Assembly: GCF_037102585.1 (NCBI RefSeq)
Contig: NW_027043821.1
Location: forward strand, 372,001-436,000
DNA: 64,000 nt
DNA from: Saccharomycopsis crataegensis
Lineage: Eukaryota > Ascomycota > Saccharomycetes > Ascoideales > Saccharomycopsidaceae
Reading direction: 5' to 3'
Shown: positions 39,133-50,323 of the stretch, in pieces
Numbering within the stretch: the stretch's first letter is position 1
How the letters are laid out: the number at the start of each line of letters is the position of its first letter
Program-made: the position numbers and the translations under genes
Notes under the pieces: model-generated
What the model saw: the letters and a program-made list of their open reading frames with translations, nothing else
What the model was told of the DNA's origin: nothing
The model's database searches: none

Positions 39133-39430
39133 AGATTTTTTTTTATTGTTTTTAGTGGCTGTTTCTTTCTAATATTCTTTTTCTTCTTCTTTTTATATCA
39201 TTTTTAGTTCTTGCGTCTTTTTCTTTTATCGGTTATATTATAATATATCTCAAGTAATGATATTTTCTTGATCTCTTTGACGATCCATCTAAGTATAATT
39301 AAACTATTTTTTTTTATTTGTTGTGTTGCTTTTTGACATTATTACTCTTTACAAATAGATTTTTTTTAACAACAATATTACATTATTCGTTTTATATGTA
39401 TTATTATATACAAGCTATAACCACTTAAAC
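39133..39430. terminator. Convergent 3' region, CDC31 / MRPL40
   Basis: 298 bp of T-rich DNA between two convergent stops; the 3' ends of both transcripts are expected here. Confidence 0.5.
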
Positions 39431-40309
39431 CTATTGAATATTCAAGTCCTTTTTCTGCGATTCAACAAACTTCTTCACTCTACCACCAATAAAGTCCTTG
39501 ACTTCAGGAGTCAATTTCTTATGACCCAAAGCTTTCTTGGCCTCAAGCTCGCTCAAGTATGCCTTCTTAGTTTCTGACAATGGCATGTCTGGAGCAGTGA
39601 ACTTGTTCAAGTGTCTTTGTTCAAAAGTACCTCTCTTGTACTTGCTGTAAGGGTTTCTGATATCCTTCAAGGCATCCTTTGGAATTTGGTTATGGACAAC
39701 CGAATCAACGTAATACGATCTTTCAGAGTTTGCATCTTCTCCCGAGGCCCCGGTTCTTTCCAATGGAGATTCTGGAGCTGGCCATGGCAAATACAACACT
39801 TCCCCTTTATCCTTTACCACTCTGGTAGGTAACCAGGTTTGCCATTCCTTGTTGAAATGTTTACCCAAAAACTCAAATTTGTGAACAATCACGTCCTTGT
39901 CCTTACCGGTGGCTTCGTCGTGGACTTTGGCCACAAGCTTCAAGTCCTGAGGTTTCACCCCTTCAGGAATCTCATTGACGTAACTCGTGGTACCCGGTTG
40001 CCAAAACTGCTTTGGCAATATCGTCCGATAAGTAGGACCGTCTTCTAAGATCAACGAGTTCGAGGAGTTGATGTACGATACCACTTTGGTCACCGTCCCT
40101 TTTTTCTCCCCAGTAGTGATCATCACACGATCGCCTGGGAAATATCTCCACTGTTCAAAGTCCTTGTATTCATCCTCGGATAGTACAAAGTCGTTCCTCT
40201 TGAAAAACGGAAGTCTATTGGTCTTAATTCTTTTGAGTTCATGAGGTCTAAGGAAATCATGGCTCGCTCTTTTCCAAAAACGTCTCCCGGCAACACTGAC
40301 GTTCGACAT
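39431..40309 (-). CDS. MRPL40: Mitochondrial ribosomal protein uL24m (Mrpl40)
   Basis: A 292-residue large-subunit mitochondrial ribosomal protein (yeast Mrpl40, 297 aa). The N-terminus (VAGRRFWKRASHDFLRP) is basic and aromatic, consistent with import. The KOW domain lies near residues 56-100 (PGDRVMITTGEKKGTVTKV), followed by the fungal extension with EFLGKHFNKEWQTWLPTRVV and PWPAPESP. It acts in mitochondrial translation. The start is the ATG at 40307-40309. Confidence 0.92.
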   Translation of the reverse strand: MSNVSVAGRRFWKRASHDFLRPHELKRIKTNRLPFFKRNDFVLSEDEYKDFEQWRYFPGDRVMITTGEKKGTVTKVVSYINSSNSLILEDGPTYRTILPKQFWQPGTTSYVNEIPEGVKPQDLKLVAKVHDEATGKDKDVIVHKFEFLGKHFNKEWQTWLPTRVVKDKGEVLYLPWPAPESPLERTGASGEDANSERSYYVDSVVHNQIPKDALKDIRNPYSKYKRGTFEQRHLNKFTAPDMPLSETKKAYLSELEAKKALGHKKLTPEVKDFIGGRVKKFVESQKKDLNIQ

Positions 40310-40726
40310 TATTGTTGATTCTGTGTTTTGTTTATTTTTATGAATATATTATTATATGGGGACCACCCTATTTCCAGAACGACGACGTCTAATGATAGGT
40401 GCAATATTTAATGGCCTCTCTATATGTTGATGATATTTTTTTTTCAGTTTTAATTTTTTGTCTTCCACGGGCATTACCCGGGCGCATTGTGGGTGTGGCA
40501 GGCGGGTACCCACTACGGTTATTATAATAATACATCTACAAATGTAGTAGTATAGTAGATAATAATATATTATTATCCTCAGTTTTATTATTTTGTGTTT
40601 CTTATTATCATATCATTATTATTATTATTATTATTATTATAAGCTTTATCTATAAGTATAAATAAAAAAAAAAAAAAAAGAAAACAATTAAAAATAACAT
40701 CAAAAGAAATCATTAGTTCATTAATG
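40310..40726. other. Intergenic with (TTA)n microsatellite
   Basis: 417 bp, MRPL40 promoter and APC5 3' end. It holds a TTA repeat at about 40615-40640 and an A-run near 40664-40679. No gene. Confidence 0.6.
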
Positions 40727-43111
40727 TCAGCTAAAATACCTTCCCTCAAGCACTTTTCCATGGAATTTCTTCAGAAGCTGGGAACAATTGTCCAAACCTA
40801 TTACATCATTGAATTTCACATATCCTTGACCTGCAATCTTTAAAAAATTATCAACGGTTTGCATCACTTGTTGACCATCAACATGCTTGAAATATCCATT
40901 AATCAGCAATTCACAATAAATCTCACTCAATAAGTAATAGGCATCAGACTTCGTCATTAAATTACTGTATTGCAAAATCTGTGGCATGTAACTTTGAACC
41001 AAATCATAACTTTGCTGTAATTTCCTCATCTTGATCAAAATACTCGCCAAAATGAGAATCAATTCGTTAACTAAGGAAACTAACCCCGATTTCTGCCCTA
41101 ACTTTATCATTTCATTGATCCTTGGTAAAACTCTCACCCCGTTATTATCACCCAGTGATCCAATTTTGCAGTACATGATACTAAATTTAATGTACCAATA
41201 ATTACTGAATAATGATGGGATTTTTTCATTCTTTTTGATTTCTTCGCTAACAATTCTCATAGCATTATCATAATTTCCCAGCTTGTATTCAATCACCGAG
41301 TGAAGATAAATGATCTCGTTTCTAATATCTATATCGCTCCTAAGCTTTTGTTCCTCTTTAAGCTTCAACAATTGATACTTGGCCCCTGCTAAATCGTTAC
41401 CATGAATCAATTTCTTTACCGCCAACGCCGATCTGATTACTTCTGTTGTTTGGTCCATCATTTCATTAGTTGTGTCCGAACCTTCGATGATGTTTTTAAC
41501 TCTTGACATTTCCCCATTTTCATATTCTAGCCATGCTAGCCTGTAGTTTATATTTCCAATATTATGTTGCGATTTACTGGCATCCATGGCAATCGATACG
41601 AATAGCTCCGCTAATTCACAAACACCAGTTCTTGACCATAATGATGATTGCAATAGACAGTTTATTATGAAAGAGCCATTATCATAATCATCATTGAGCG
41701 CCAAATATTCAGACTTAATTATTGCCTCCAAGATTTTGCTTAATGGCCCACCATCCAAGATAATTTGCGTTGCCTCCATTTCATAAGCCTTGGAATTGAG
41801 GTCAGTCTCGGTCATATTATCGATATTATCAGAATTTTGAGTATTAGTTTTATTCTTTAGAAATCCTAGTAATTGTTCATTCGATTCGAAAAAATCATGT
41901 TTCAATTCTGGGCGGTTCTTCAAGAAATTAAATAACCAAGAAAGCAAATAATTCAAACACCCATTGTCATTGTTTTCTCTGGCTACTAGGATTGCTTCTT
42001 TAATTGCTTCCAATGCTTGTTGATTGGAATTGAATTTGGCGTGCAAAGTTGCCAAGCTCAAAAGAGCATATTGGTAATAACTCTGTGAACTATTCGACAT
42101 CATATAATCAAAATAACCATGCAAGTACTTGAAGGCCCCCTCATAATCACCGGTATTAATCGATTCCAAATACATTAAATAATAGGATGATGGGAAGACA
42201 TTATTGCCTTGTTTTGCCACCAATTCTAAAGTTTCTCGCAAAGAATCAGTGGTAGGGGTGCCAAACGATTCCAATAGTCTAATCTGCTTGGATACCGCCC
42301 GCTGTAAGTCGATACCAGACACAACCTTCAAATTTTCTAATGAGCTCAAAGGACTCACTCCAGGAATGTCTGCGAAGAAAGTGTTTTTTTTAATTCTTTG
42401 GATAAGTAGGTTCAACTGGGGATCCTCTCCAAAATTGTGGTTGTCATTATCATCGGACTTTCCAACAAATGTTGTCAACGAAGATCCAAAGGCATTATTA
42501 TTACTTTTATTATAGCTTTGAAATAGTTTTAGACTGGGCTGTCTATATTCGACAAAACAATGCCAAAAGTTTTGAGTTTCCTTGAATTCTAATGACTCGA
42601 GATCTTTGATACAACTCAACACAAATTTCCCAAGGAAACTTCGTTTTGTTAATAGTTTCTTGAGCAATATATCTTTAGGAAAATCTGCCAAAAGTTCTTT
42701 CCCTTCAGCAGCAGTATTTACCAATAGCGAATTCGATTTGGTAATGAATTGGTGCAAGTCATCTAAGTTCTTCATTGACCAGATGGCGTTCAAAAGTCGT
42801 GATTGAATGGTATCGAATTCATCGGCTATTTGTTTATTATCTTCGGAGTTTTTCTGCGAATTGTTGTCATAATTCCCCATTACTGCTTTTCTGATCATCT
42901 CTAGTAACTCTAGCACTGGAATATCCACCGAAATAGGTTCATCATCGACGAGTGGGTGTTGTTCGATGATCTTCACCATCAACGCCAATAACGAAGCATT
43001 ACTTTTTTTGGGAAGGATCCCCAAGCAATACGCCGCAACTAATGCCAACAACAGTACTTTATAAGGGGCCAATATCGAAGATACAATAAGCCGAGTCTGA
43101 GAGGAATCCAT
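40727..43111 (-). CDS. APC5: Anaphase-promoting complex subunit Apc5
   Basis: A 794-residue helical-repeat protein. The N-terminal segment SILAPYKVLLLALVAAY resembles the conserved start of Apc5, and the body is made of TPR-like helical pairs (for example GDYEGAFKYLHGYFDYMM and YKLGNYDNAMRIVSEEI). Apc5 is part of the platform of the APC/C ubiquitin ligase that triggers anaphase and mitotic exit. The yeast protein is 685 aa. The open frame begins at a TTG; the ATG at 43109-43111 is used. Sequence conservation in Apc5 is low, so the call rests on the N-terminal motif, length and repeat pattern. Confidence 0.75.
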   Translation of the reverse strand: MDSSQTRLIVSSILAPYKVLLLALVAAYCLGILPKKSNASLLALMVKIIEQHPLVDDEPISVDIPVLELLEMIRKAVMGNYDNNSQKNSEDNKQIADEFDTIQSRLLNAIWSMKNLDDLHQFITKSNSLLVNTAAEGKELLADFPKDILLKKLLTKRSFLGKFVLSCIKDLESLEFKETQNFWHCFVEYRQPSLKLFQSYNKSNNNAFGSSLTTFVGKSDDNDNHNFGEDPQLNLLIQRIKKNTFFADIPGVSPLSSLENLKVVSGIDLQRAVSKQIRLLESFGTPTTDSLRETLELVAKQGNNVFPSSYYLMYLESINTGDYEGAFKYLHGYFDYMMSNSSQSYYQYALLSLATLHAKFNSNQQALEAIKEAILVARENNDNGCLNYLLSWLFNFLKNRPELKHDFFESNEQLLGFLKNKTNTQNSDNIDNMTETDLNSKAYEMEATQIILDGGPLSKILEAIIKSEYLALNDDYDNGSFIINCLLQSSLWSRTGVCELAELFVSIAMDASKSQHNIGNINYRLAWLEYENGEMSRVKNIIEGSDTTNEMMDQTTEVIRSALAVKKLIHGNDLAGAKYQLLKLKEEQKLRSDIDIRNEIIYLHSVIEYKLGNYDNAMRIVSEEIKKNEKIPSLFSNYWYIKFSIMYCKIGSLGDNNGVRVLPRINEMIKLGQKSGLVSLVNELILILASILIKMRKLQQSYDLVQSYMPQILQYSNLMTKSDAYYLLSEIYCELLINGYFKHVDGQQVMQTVDNFLKIAGQGYVKFNDVIGLDNCSQLLKKFHGKVLEGRYFS

Positions 43112-43483
43112 AGAATGCAAATTTTATGACGAGATCAACGGAAATAACAACTTGAAAATACTTGTTTGTGTAGATAAATTCATTATTATTGTTTACCTTT
43201 TTCTTGTACGCCGCAACGGGGCTTCAAATTTTATATACTGCTTTATCTTTATGAAGATATTTGGAATATGTTTTTAAGGCAAGCACCGTTGATATTTGTT
43301 GGTATTTCGTTTTTTTTATTTGTTAAAGTATATTGTTGTATCTACATGTAAAATAATAATTCCTTTGTGTGCAGTGAACCATGTTAATTGATGCTCATAT
43401 TTACAAGTCAATATATATATGTATGAATTCTGGCAGAGAGGGAGAAGAACATTTGTATCAGAATATCTATCAGTATTTTTGAA
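43112..43483. other. Intergenic, APC5 promoter
   Basis: 372 bp between the APC5 start and the SDH7 stop. Nothing specific recognised. Confidence 0.5.
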
Positions 43484-44024
43484 TCAGCGACTAGATTCGG
43501 ACTCTAAAGGTTGGGAATTCACATCTTCTTCGGCAACTCTCTTGGTTTCTTTCATCAATTCATAAAGCTACAAATTATACGTTAGTAAAATCCAATTTTA
43601 AAATCAATCAGTAGTCTCCGTGGAATATCTTCCCTGAAAGCAAAAGAAAGAAAAAAAAAAAAAAAAGAAGCAAAGAAAGAAAGAAATCCTGGTAGTGTTA
43701 ACTTACTTGGCCAACTTGTTCTGGTGACATCTTGTTCAATTGATCTTGGGTCAACCCACCAACTTTCCAGCTGTCCTCACTAATGGCCCTCAAGTAATCC
43801 TGCCAACTCGTAAGGAACCCCACGATATGTAAAGGGTTATCGATATTTTTATGAGCGTGGAACTCCAGCTTGACATATTCGTCCCCCAACTGTCTTTGGA
43901 AATCTGGCAAACGCTTTCTATGGGTCCTCAAAATACGACGATACAAGTCCAACGGAGGCAAAATTGCCGGTACCTTTCTTTCTGGTCTTCTAGCCTTAAC
44001 TAGCAAGGAAATGGTGGCCTTCAT
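43484..44024 (-). CDS. SDH7: Succinate dehydrogenase assembly factor Sdh7 (Acn9, SDHAF3); two exons
   Basis: Exon 1 is 43707-44024 (106 codons) and exon 2 is 43484-43567 (27 codons plus stop): 133 residues, as in yeast Acn9/Sdh7 (133). It is a LYR-type protein with [20 protein letters not shown], the [11 protein letters not shown] block and [11 protein letters not shown]. It protects and matures the iron-sulfur subunit Sdh2 in the mitochondrial matrix. Splicing joins ...SPEQVGQ to [10 protein letters not shown], restoring the conserved [13 protein letters not shown] run; without it the reading ends at once in the intron. All splice signals are visible. It is divergent or adjacent to no obvious partner. 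Confidence 0.93.
43568..43706 (-). other. Intron of SDH7
   Basis: 139-nt spliceosomal intron on the minus strand: donor GTAAGT (43701-43706), a long pyrimidine tract, branch point TACTAAC and acceptor TAG (43568-43570) 13 bases after it. The join is in phase. Confidence 0.95.
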
Positions 44025-44562
44025 TTTTCTGATAGAGATATAGTTACCGGACAGTGATGGATGGGTCCAATGATATGGGGAGAATCAAAAGCTTTTTTCT
44101 CATCGAGCAATTTTCCTCACGATTTTTTGGTGGGTCCCGTGCGTTACCTAGGGGGGGTCACTTGGGGATTATTGTCAATTTACACATCAAAAGATTATAA
44201 GAAAAAAAAATCATGGGCATCGTTATTATTTTTATTGTTATTAGCAGTATTGCTGGTGGAAGTTATCTCAATCATTATAGCGGCATAAAAAAATTATCGT
44301 TATTTGTGGGCTTTTTTTTTTGGGAGGTTTTCGGTTATTTGAATTGTACATATACACAGAGCCTGAAGAATCATGTTAACCGCACACCACTATAATCAAG
44401 AGCTATTAAAATAAAAAAGGGAAAGAAATAATCATAAAGAAATAAAAAACAAATAAAGTAACAAAACAACATAAACGTGGAATCCCCACCTAACGTCATA
44501 AACATCGCAAAAACGCAAGAAACGACTCGGTGCTTCTAATTTCATCTAATATCCATTTCAGT
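44025..44562. other. Intergenic, SDH7 promoter and RIB1 3' region
   Basis: 538 bp of AT-rich DNA without a recognisable gene or RNA. Confidence 0.5.
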
Positions 44563-45744
44563 TCAACTGTGATTTGAAATATTGATTGGTTTTTGCAACA
44601 AATGTCCCATTTTCTCAATCTTTGTTCGCAAGTATCCATCAATTTCCTTAGACTTGATTCCGTGTGCATGTGGGCCGTTCCACGCCAATGGTACCATTGG
44701 AACTCTTTCAGTGACCTTGATCAACCGGTTCTTACCTTCTACCGCAATGATTTTATCAGGGTTGTTGGTCAATAGTTTGATATTGGTCAAATTCAAATCT
44801 GCCAAGATCGCAGTAGCCAAACTAAAAGATCTGGCATCGGCTGGATGTCTCAATAACAAGTTTGCTTGGACGGTATCTGCCCCCAAATCCTGTAGATTGT
44901 AGGCTTTCAATTTCTCTCCCAATCCAATACCTCTGCCTTCTTGACGTAAATAAACAATGCAGCCTCTACCAGCTTTCCCCATTAACCGACCGGCCTCATC
45001 AAACTGTTCACCACAATCACAACGCGCACTCCATGCAGTTTCCCCGGTGTAACACTCGGAGTGTATTCTAACGAGAGTCGATTCTTCCGATTCTGGGCAT
45101 ACGGAATGCTGATTATCATAGATCAACTCACCATTGATATCAAAATGTAATTCTTCCCCGGTCTTTGGGTCTTTATCAGCAGTGTTTCTTCCCGGGTACA
45201 ACTTCCCAATGTATGCGCCCCTGGTCATTCGATCGCTTTGGGTTTCGTGGGGGTATTTTTTGAACAATGTCTTCGATCTAACATTTTCACCAAACACAAT
45301 AGCTAAATGTTCTTTATTGTCAATGTTGTTGGAGTATAAATGTAAAAAGATTTCTTGGCCATTAGTGGTAGGGATTCTGGCTCTGGCAACACAAACCACT
45401 TGTGGTAATTCATCTGGCAAAGAGTTTCTTTCGTTATTATTGAGGAATTCATTAGTTGGGATCACCGGGATCGATTTTGGAGTGCTTGGGCTTGGGGTGA
45501 CGGCTGGAGATACCAACGATAAATTTTCAAATAAGTATTTATTGTAGGAGGGTTGAGCAGAGATCATATTATTAGTGGTATTAGTGGTAGTGTTATCCTT
45601 AGCACTGTTAACGGTGTTGTTATTGTCCTCTTTTGGTGGGGGTGTCGACGTTGAGTTCTGATTGATGGATATCGAGAGCTTCCGAAGCGGTGTTGGCTGA
45701 GCAATATTCTGTGATTCACTAGGAATGTTGTTTGGCGAAGACAT
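44563..45744 (-). CDS. RIB1: GTP cyclohydrolase II, riboflavin synthesis
   Basis: A 393-residue GTP cyclohydrolase II, which opens GTP to 2,5-diamino-6-ribosylamino-4(3H)-pyrimidinone 5'-phosphate, the first step of riboflavin synthesis. Zinc ligands are in [17 protein letters not shown] (Cys-X10-Cys-X-Cys), GTP/catalytic residues in [18 protein letters not shown], and TNNPDKI is conserved. The N-terminal ~110 residues are a Ser/Thr/Asn/Pro-rich extension. The rest matches the usual fungal Rib1 length. The open frame begins at a TTG; the ATG at 45742-45744 is used. Confidence 0.93.
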   Translation of the reverse strand: MSSPNNIPSESQNIAQPTPLRKLSISINQNSTSTPPPKEDNNNTVNSAKDNTTTNTTNNMISAQPSYNKYLFENLSLVSPAVTPSPSTPKSIPVIPTNEFLNNNERNSLPDELPQVVCVARARIPTTNGQEIFLHLYSNNIDNKEHLAIVFGENVRSKTLFKKYPHETQSDRMTRGAYIGKLYPGRNTADKDPKTGEELHFDINGELIYDNQHSVCPESEESTLVRIHSECYTGETAWSARCDCGEQFDEAGRLMGKAGRGCIVYLRQEGRGIGLGEKLKAYNLQDLGADTVQANLLLRHPADARSFSLATAILADLNLTNIKLLTNNPDKIIAVEGKNRLIKVTERVPMVPLAWNGPHAHGIKSKEIDGYLRTKIEKMGHLLQKPINISNHS

Positions 45745-46051
45745 TATGCAGTGGTGGGAGCAACGAGGCAAACTTGTTGGTATTTATATATATATAATGG
45801 TCAGAAAAAGATGAAGAAATCCTTGCACCGTAGACCGATAACAATTGCTGACTAAAATTGATTCACCATTATTACTAATTGTTGTGTGAGAATTTCAAAG
45901 AAAAAAAATCAGCCGAAAAATTTATCACGTGCATTGATGGTTACGGGGCCCTTTTCTGGGAAGAAACATCAGCATCAGCACAGTCGTTATATAGAGAGGG
46001 AATATATACTATGGATATTATATAGATAGATTAGTTTATTATAGATGTAGA
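45745..46051. promoter_or_regulatory. RIB1 promoter with E-box
   Basis: 307 bp with ATCACGTG at 45924-45931, a full Cbf1-type site (RTCACRTG), and TATA-like runs near 45783-45795. OTU2, also on the minus strand, ends at its far side. Confidence 0.45.
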
Positions 46052-46972
46052 TCAGGCATCCCGGAGCGAATTGTAATGCTCACCCAACCCGTAAACGTGC
46101 TTGTAGTACACAAGCTTCAACTCGCTTCCACTACCATCCTCATTCACGTGGTGAGCTGCCCTGCCGCTCATCAACACACTGATTGGAACGTCAAACTCTT
46201 TGGATAAGGCCAAAATCTCCATGTCCCCGCCCCATTCACTAGTGTTCTTGATCTTCTCAACGTACTCATCAAGGTTCCCCATTGTCAATGTCTCCTCATC
46301 AAACAAAAACGGCTGGAATTGGCTTTCATGCTTCTTGATGTAATCCGCAGCTCTGCGTCGTAATTCCTTTACTTCGACTTCAATCCCGTGTCTCATCTTC
46401 AATTGATCACCGATAGAAGCAAACAAACAGTTCCCGTCGGGCAAAATATCATACTGTACCAACTTCATTTTTTCACATAACTGATCCAAACTCTGTTTTT
46501 CAATCGCTCCGTAATCAACCTGGTTCATTGCCTCACTTTGTGCCTCTTCCCGGATCTTATCTTGTTCGGCGGCTCTCTTAGCCAATCTTTCCTTTTGTCT
46601 ATTTCTCTTCTTCTTCTTCTGATCACCAGGGGCCATTGCTGCTTCCTCCTTTTGTTTCTTTACCGATTCTGCATCGATTTCTCCCTCTTCTTCTTTCTTC
46701 TCAAGTTCTAATTGCTGCAAAAGCTTCTCTGGGGAAAATTCATCATCATCATTTTCTTCCTCGTCATCTTCTTCACCACCTAATTCTTTCTTCAAGTCTT
46801 TTAACTCCTGTTGATGTTTTGATTTCAAATTGTCTTCCAACTCTTGACACTTCTTATTGACTTGTTTGCGGTTCTTTTTATTGGCTTGCTTCTTCATCCC
46901 AGTTACTGTGGCTTGCAAATCTTTCAATTCTTTGCGATGCTTTGCTAATAACGATTCCTCTAGTTCACTCAT
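46052..46972 (-). CDS. OTU2: OTU-domain deubiquitinase Otu2
   Basis: A 306-residue OTU protease, matching yeast Otu2 (307 aa) in length and layout. The N-terminal half is coiled-coil and charged (Lys/Glu-rich, acidic patch at about 67-78). The OTU domain holds the catalytic Asp-Gly-Asn-Cys at 179-182 (Cys182) and His299 in EHYNSL near the C-terminus. Otu2 acts on ribosome-associated ubiquitin (monoubiquitinated 40S) to allow ribosome reuse. Confidence 0.92.
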   Translation of the reverse strand: MSELEESLLAKHRKELKDLQATVTGMKKQANKKNRKQVNKKCQELEDNLKSKHQQELKDLKKELGGEEDDEEENDDDEFSPEKLLQQLELEKKEEEGEIDAESVKKQKEEAAMAPGDQKKKKRNRQKERLAKRAAEQDKIREEAQSEAMNQVDYGAIEKQSLDQLCEKMKLVQYDILPDGNCLFASIGDQLKMRHGIEVEVKELRRRAADYIKKHESQFQPFLFDEETLTMGNLDEYVEKIKNTSEWGGDMEILALSKEFDVPISVLMSGRAAHHVNEDGSGSELKLVYYKHVYGLGEHYNSLRDA

Positions 46973-47267
46973 TGTGGCGACTATATGTGATTTATTATTT
47001 AGACTGATAAAACCTTAAGACAAATTTTTTTCCAGCTTAAATCTATGGTCCTTTAAGATGAAATCCAGGAGGGTGAATCTTCAAGTGTTCTACCATCAAA
47101 GGGAGAAAGAAAAAAAAATCCGAAGAATTGTCACGTGTGTGCACTTTTTTTGATTTTTCTTTTTTTTTTTTTTGAATTATATTTTTTGTATTTTGAAATC
47201 ACAATTAATCAGCTATGTTTTTATTCCCATCTTATTCATATCACACCGTTATAATCATTACACCACA
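46973..47267. promoter_or_regulatory. Divergent promoter, OTU2 / YTH1
   Basis: 295 bp with GTCACGTG at 47130-47137 (Cbf1-type) and a T-run near 47160-47174. The YTH1 frame extends upstream to a TTG at 47172 without an ATG. Confidence 0.5.
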
Positions 47268-47969
47268 ATGCAGAATCCTATACTAACACCCAACTTCTCC
47301 AATGTCCTGTTCAAGTTTGAACCATTTCTTCGGAAAGAATACAACTTGGCTCTAAATCCAGACCGTCCACAATGTAAATTCTTCGAGGCCAATGGCACCT
47401 GCCCCAACGGATCCAATTGTTACAATAAACACGTTAGTCCAATGTTTCGCAACAAGGTGGTTTGCAAGCATTGGCTAAGAGGATTATGCAAAAAAGGAGA
47501 CTCTTGTGACTACCTTCACGAATACAATCTCCGGAAAATGCCCGAATGTTTATTCTTCAGTAAAAATGGATTTTGTACCCAGACTCCTGAATGTATTTAC
47601 TTACACATCGACCCCCAGACAAAAATCCCAGAGTGTTTCAATTATAATAGAGGATTCTGTCCCGATGGACCAGCCTGTAACAAGAGACACATTAGAAAAA
47701 CATTCTGTGAGTTATATTTGACAGGGTTTTGCCCATACGGTGCCAAATGTAACTTGGGGGCCCATCCAAAGTTTGAAGGTTTACTTGATAAATTGAGAAT
47801 CAAACCAGATAAGAAAGAAGAAACTAAGAATGAGGGGAATACTGCCGACACACAGACTAAAGAGGGAAAACTCCCTAGTGGCAAACAAGAGGCAACTGGC
47901 ACAAAAAGATCTGTGGAAGAGGCTGAAGAAGTTGAAGAACCAGCAACCAAGAAGTTGAAGAGTACTTAA
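47268..47969 (+). CDS. YTH1: Cleavage/polyadenylation zinc-finger protein Yth1 (CPSF30)
   Basis: A 233-residue protein with five CCCH zinc fingers in tandem ([78 protein letters not shown]; and a fifth with [15 protein letters not shown]), the Yth1/CPSF30 arrangement (yeast 208 aa). It binds the poly(A) signal and Fip1 within the cleavage and polyadenylation factor. The C-terminus adds a charged tail rich in Lys, Glu and Thr. The longer open frame from a TTG would add an unlikely hydrophobic segment; ATG 47268 gives the conserved start. Confidence 0.93.
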   Translation: MQNPILTPNFSNVLFKFEPFLRKEYNLALNPDRPQCKFFEANGTCPNGSNCYNKHVSPMFRNKVVCKHWLRGLCKKGDSCDYLHEYNLRKMPECLFFSKNGFCTQTPECIYLHIDPQTKIPECFNYNRGFCPDGPACNKRHIRKTFCELYLTGFCPYGAKCNLGAHPKFEGLLDKLRIKPDKKEETKNEGNTADTQTKEGKLPSGKQEATGTKRSVEEAEEVEEPATKKLKST

Positions 47970-49246
47970 AGTAACCTGCTAGTCGTTAGCTAATGTTGTA
48001 TTATATATATATATATAGATAAATAAAAACTATTTCAATGAGATAGTTTTTCCTTTGTATGATTTTATTTTTTATTTGAAACTTTGAACACTAATAAATT
48101 TTATGCTTCCCAATTCAATTGATGTATACTCCCTATTTAAATAGCTAATTAACAGCGAAAATAACGTCCCCAAAACTCTCCCGGAATATCACTACAGTAT
48201 TACAAATTGTATTTTAATGAATAAACTTGCTGTTTATTAGACTATAAAAAAAAGAAAATGATTAACTCGGAGAACTGTTTTTAAATCAGAAGTAATAGGA
48301 TCTTCAAATGTTTTTTTCTTTTAGAAAAAAATGTTTCAGAGCTTGACTCAAAAAAATAATTTCATCATGTTAAAAACAGCTCTTGAGTTTAATCACAATA
48401 CGCCACAAGAAAATTCTTCTTGAGACTGGAATAAAAAAGTATCAAAAAACAATTCTTTTCTATTCAGGAATTGAAATATAAATTTCAAAAGCTTGGTACA
48501 TTTGAATGCACGGTATCAACCTTACATCGTCAGCTTTGCTGATAATGGCTGGCCATACAAGCTTGGATAGTAGAGAAAAGAAAAGGAACGTTCATGATAC
48601 AAGAGTGAGCTCCATTGTGTTGTATGACTGAGGTCGGTCCAAAAAAAATTAGTCCAACCCAAACAGTAATTGCAATATCTTTCGTTTAGGCTAGTATAAA
48701 AGTCCATTGTCAAAACGCATTCCATGAAAATTTTATCATGGGAAAAACAAACGAGTTTTGTCAAATCACGTCCTCAAAATTCTTCTGATTCCTCCATTAA
48801 TGAAAAAAAGATAGAGCGCTGTGCAATCTTCACTCATGATGTTATCATAAATAAACAAGACTCAAAAGGAGTAACTGAACAACACAATTATAAACCCTTT
48901 TTCGAAGAAAAAAGATGAAATATCGATTAAAATGACTTGCAAAGACGTCTAATGTGAAATTAATCACATTGCGATTTCCGCTTCTGTGACCGGAGACTTT
49001 CCCTAAAGCAAAGTTAACAATAGACACAATCAATGATGTAGTCTTTTTGTAAGCTTCAAAGTACAATTCTTTGATCATGAACGTCAAGAGAAGAAAGAAA
49101 AGGAAGAGATATTACAAACATTTCGGAAAAAAAAATTTTCGGTGCCTTTTTGTATTGCAAAAAGGCAATTACCCTACGCAAAAAAAAATACAGTGTGATC
49201 CAATACAGCGGATACAAAGTATACCATTCATTCGGCTCTCTATGTC
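47970..49246. other. Gene-free convergent region
   Basis: 1.28 kb between the YTH1 and SSN8 stops, large for this compact genome. It is AT-rich, with a TA-repeat near 48002-48014 and an inverted repeat ATGTGA...TCACAT around 48952-48970. Short open frames lack coding character. I see no tRNA, LTR or gene. Confidence 0.55.
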
Positions 49247-50323
49247 TCATCTATTCATAAACAATTTTTGGACTTTTTTCCTCAACTTATTCTCATCATA
49301 TGCCTCCCACACCTCGTATAGTGTGAGGATTTCCTGTACCGCCTCAATGACCTCATTCAAATCGATGTTGGAAATCCCCATGAAATTCGTTAGGATATTC
49401 ATCCTTCCCTCGATGTTCGGTCCGGTATTTGTTGTGCCCGGTTTGTTGGGTAGATCCACACCAGCACGTCTTAATATTGCACTGGAGGCCCTATCGTTCA
49501 TCATTGCAGAGCATCGTAGCACCACTGCGATATAAATTGCACCAAGCGATATTATATGAGGTGGGAAAATCAACGATAGATCGGTGATATAGGAATCATT
49601 AATGATTGACCATGAAACTTGTAACTCATCTTGATGTAGTATCAAACAATTAACCCCATCATAAAGTTTTCCATTACTAGGGTCAAGCCCAGATGAGAGA
49701 TCTCCATAACTTTTGTATCCATCCCGATAATTGCCATTATTTCCTCCGTCTATATTGTTCATACCATTATTGCTATTGTAATTATCGATATGTGCAAAGT
49801 CTGTACTCGCCAAAATATTTCGGATTTGCCCTAATGATCGATAAGGATTGTGAATGATCAAATAGTTCTCCATTTCTTCTATTAAATAAAACTCAAACTC
49901 CGCAAGCTTGGTCAAATCATGAGGAATATATTGTGGCCAAAGGTTTCTTGCCTCATTGCTGATCGATCTAATGTGATGGGGGCATTCTTCCACTTTGCAC
50001 GCCAAATAAATACAAGTAGTCACGAGTAAATAAATGTTGATCTCTTTCAACGACACGTTGAGTAAAAATCGCAGTAAATATACCTCTGCCGTGGTGATTG
50101 GAATAGCTCGAAGCCCAAGACGTCGGCCAAGCTTATGTACCAAATTGTGTAAATAAATCCTCATGTTGTAATCATATTCAATATCTTTCAAATGAAGAGG
50201 TAACGCCCCAGCTGCCATGAGTTGGTTTTCCAACACTTCAATATTCCTTCGTTTCTCCAGTAGTTCTTCTCTGGTGAACTGCCAATGGAGTCTTTGACTG
50301 GAATTCCAGTAATTTGCAGACAT
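49247..50323 (-). CDS. SSN8: Cyclin C, Mediator kinase module (Ssn8/Srb11)
   Basis: A 358-residue cyclin C (yeast Ssn8, 323 aa), partner of Cdk8/Ssn3 in the Mediator kinase module. The N-terminal NYWNSSQRLHWQFTREEL is diagnostic. The first cyclin fold includes YLLRFLLNVSLKEIN and LACKVEECPHHIRS, and the second follows with WSIINDSYITDLSLIFPPHII. An Asn/Gly/Tyr-rich loop (about residues 180-220) inserts between the folds and accounts for the extra length. In yeast cyclin C also leaves the nucleus under stress. Confidence 0.94.
   Translation of the reverse strand: MSANYWNSSQRLHWQFTREELLEKRRNIEVLENQLMAAGALPLHLKDIEYDYNMRIYLHNLVHKLGRRLGLRAIPITTAEVYLLRFLLNVSLKEINIYLLVTTCIYLACKVEECPHHIRSISNEARNLWPQYIPHDLTKLAEFEFYLIEEMENYLIIHNPYRSLGQIRNILASTDFAHIDNYNSNNGMNNIDGGNNGNYRDGYKSYGDLSSGLDPSNGKLYDGVNCLILHQDELQVSWSIINDSYITDLSLIFPPHIISLGAIYIAVVLRCSAMMNDRASSAILRRAGVDLPNKPGTTNTGPNIEGRMNILTNFMGISNIDLNEVIEAVQEILTLYEVWEAYDENKLRKKVQKLFMNR

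Noticed and set aside
47172-47267. N-terminal extension of YTH1 from a TTG
   Set aside because: Hydrophobic leader unlike any Yth1; the ATG at 47268 begins the conserved protein.
47970-49246. A hidden gene, tRNA or transposon relic in the 1.28-kb gap
   Set aside because: I looked for tRNA-like T-loops, LTR ends and coding-like frames and saw none convincing.
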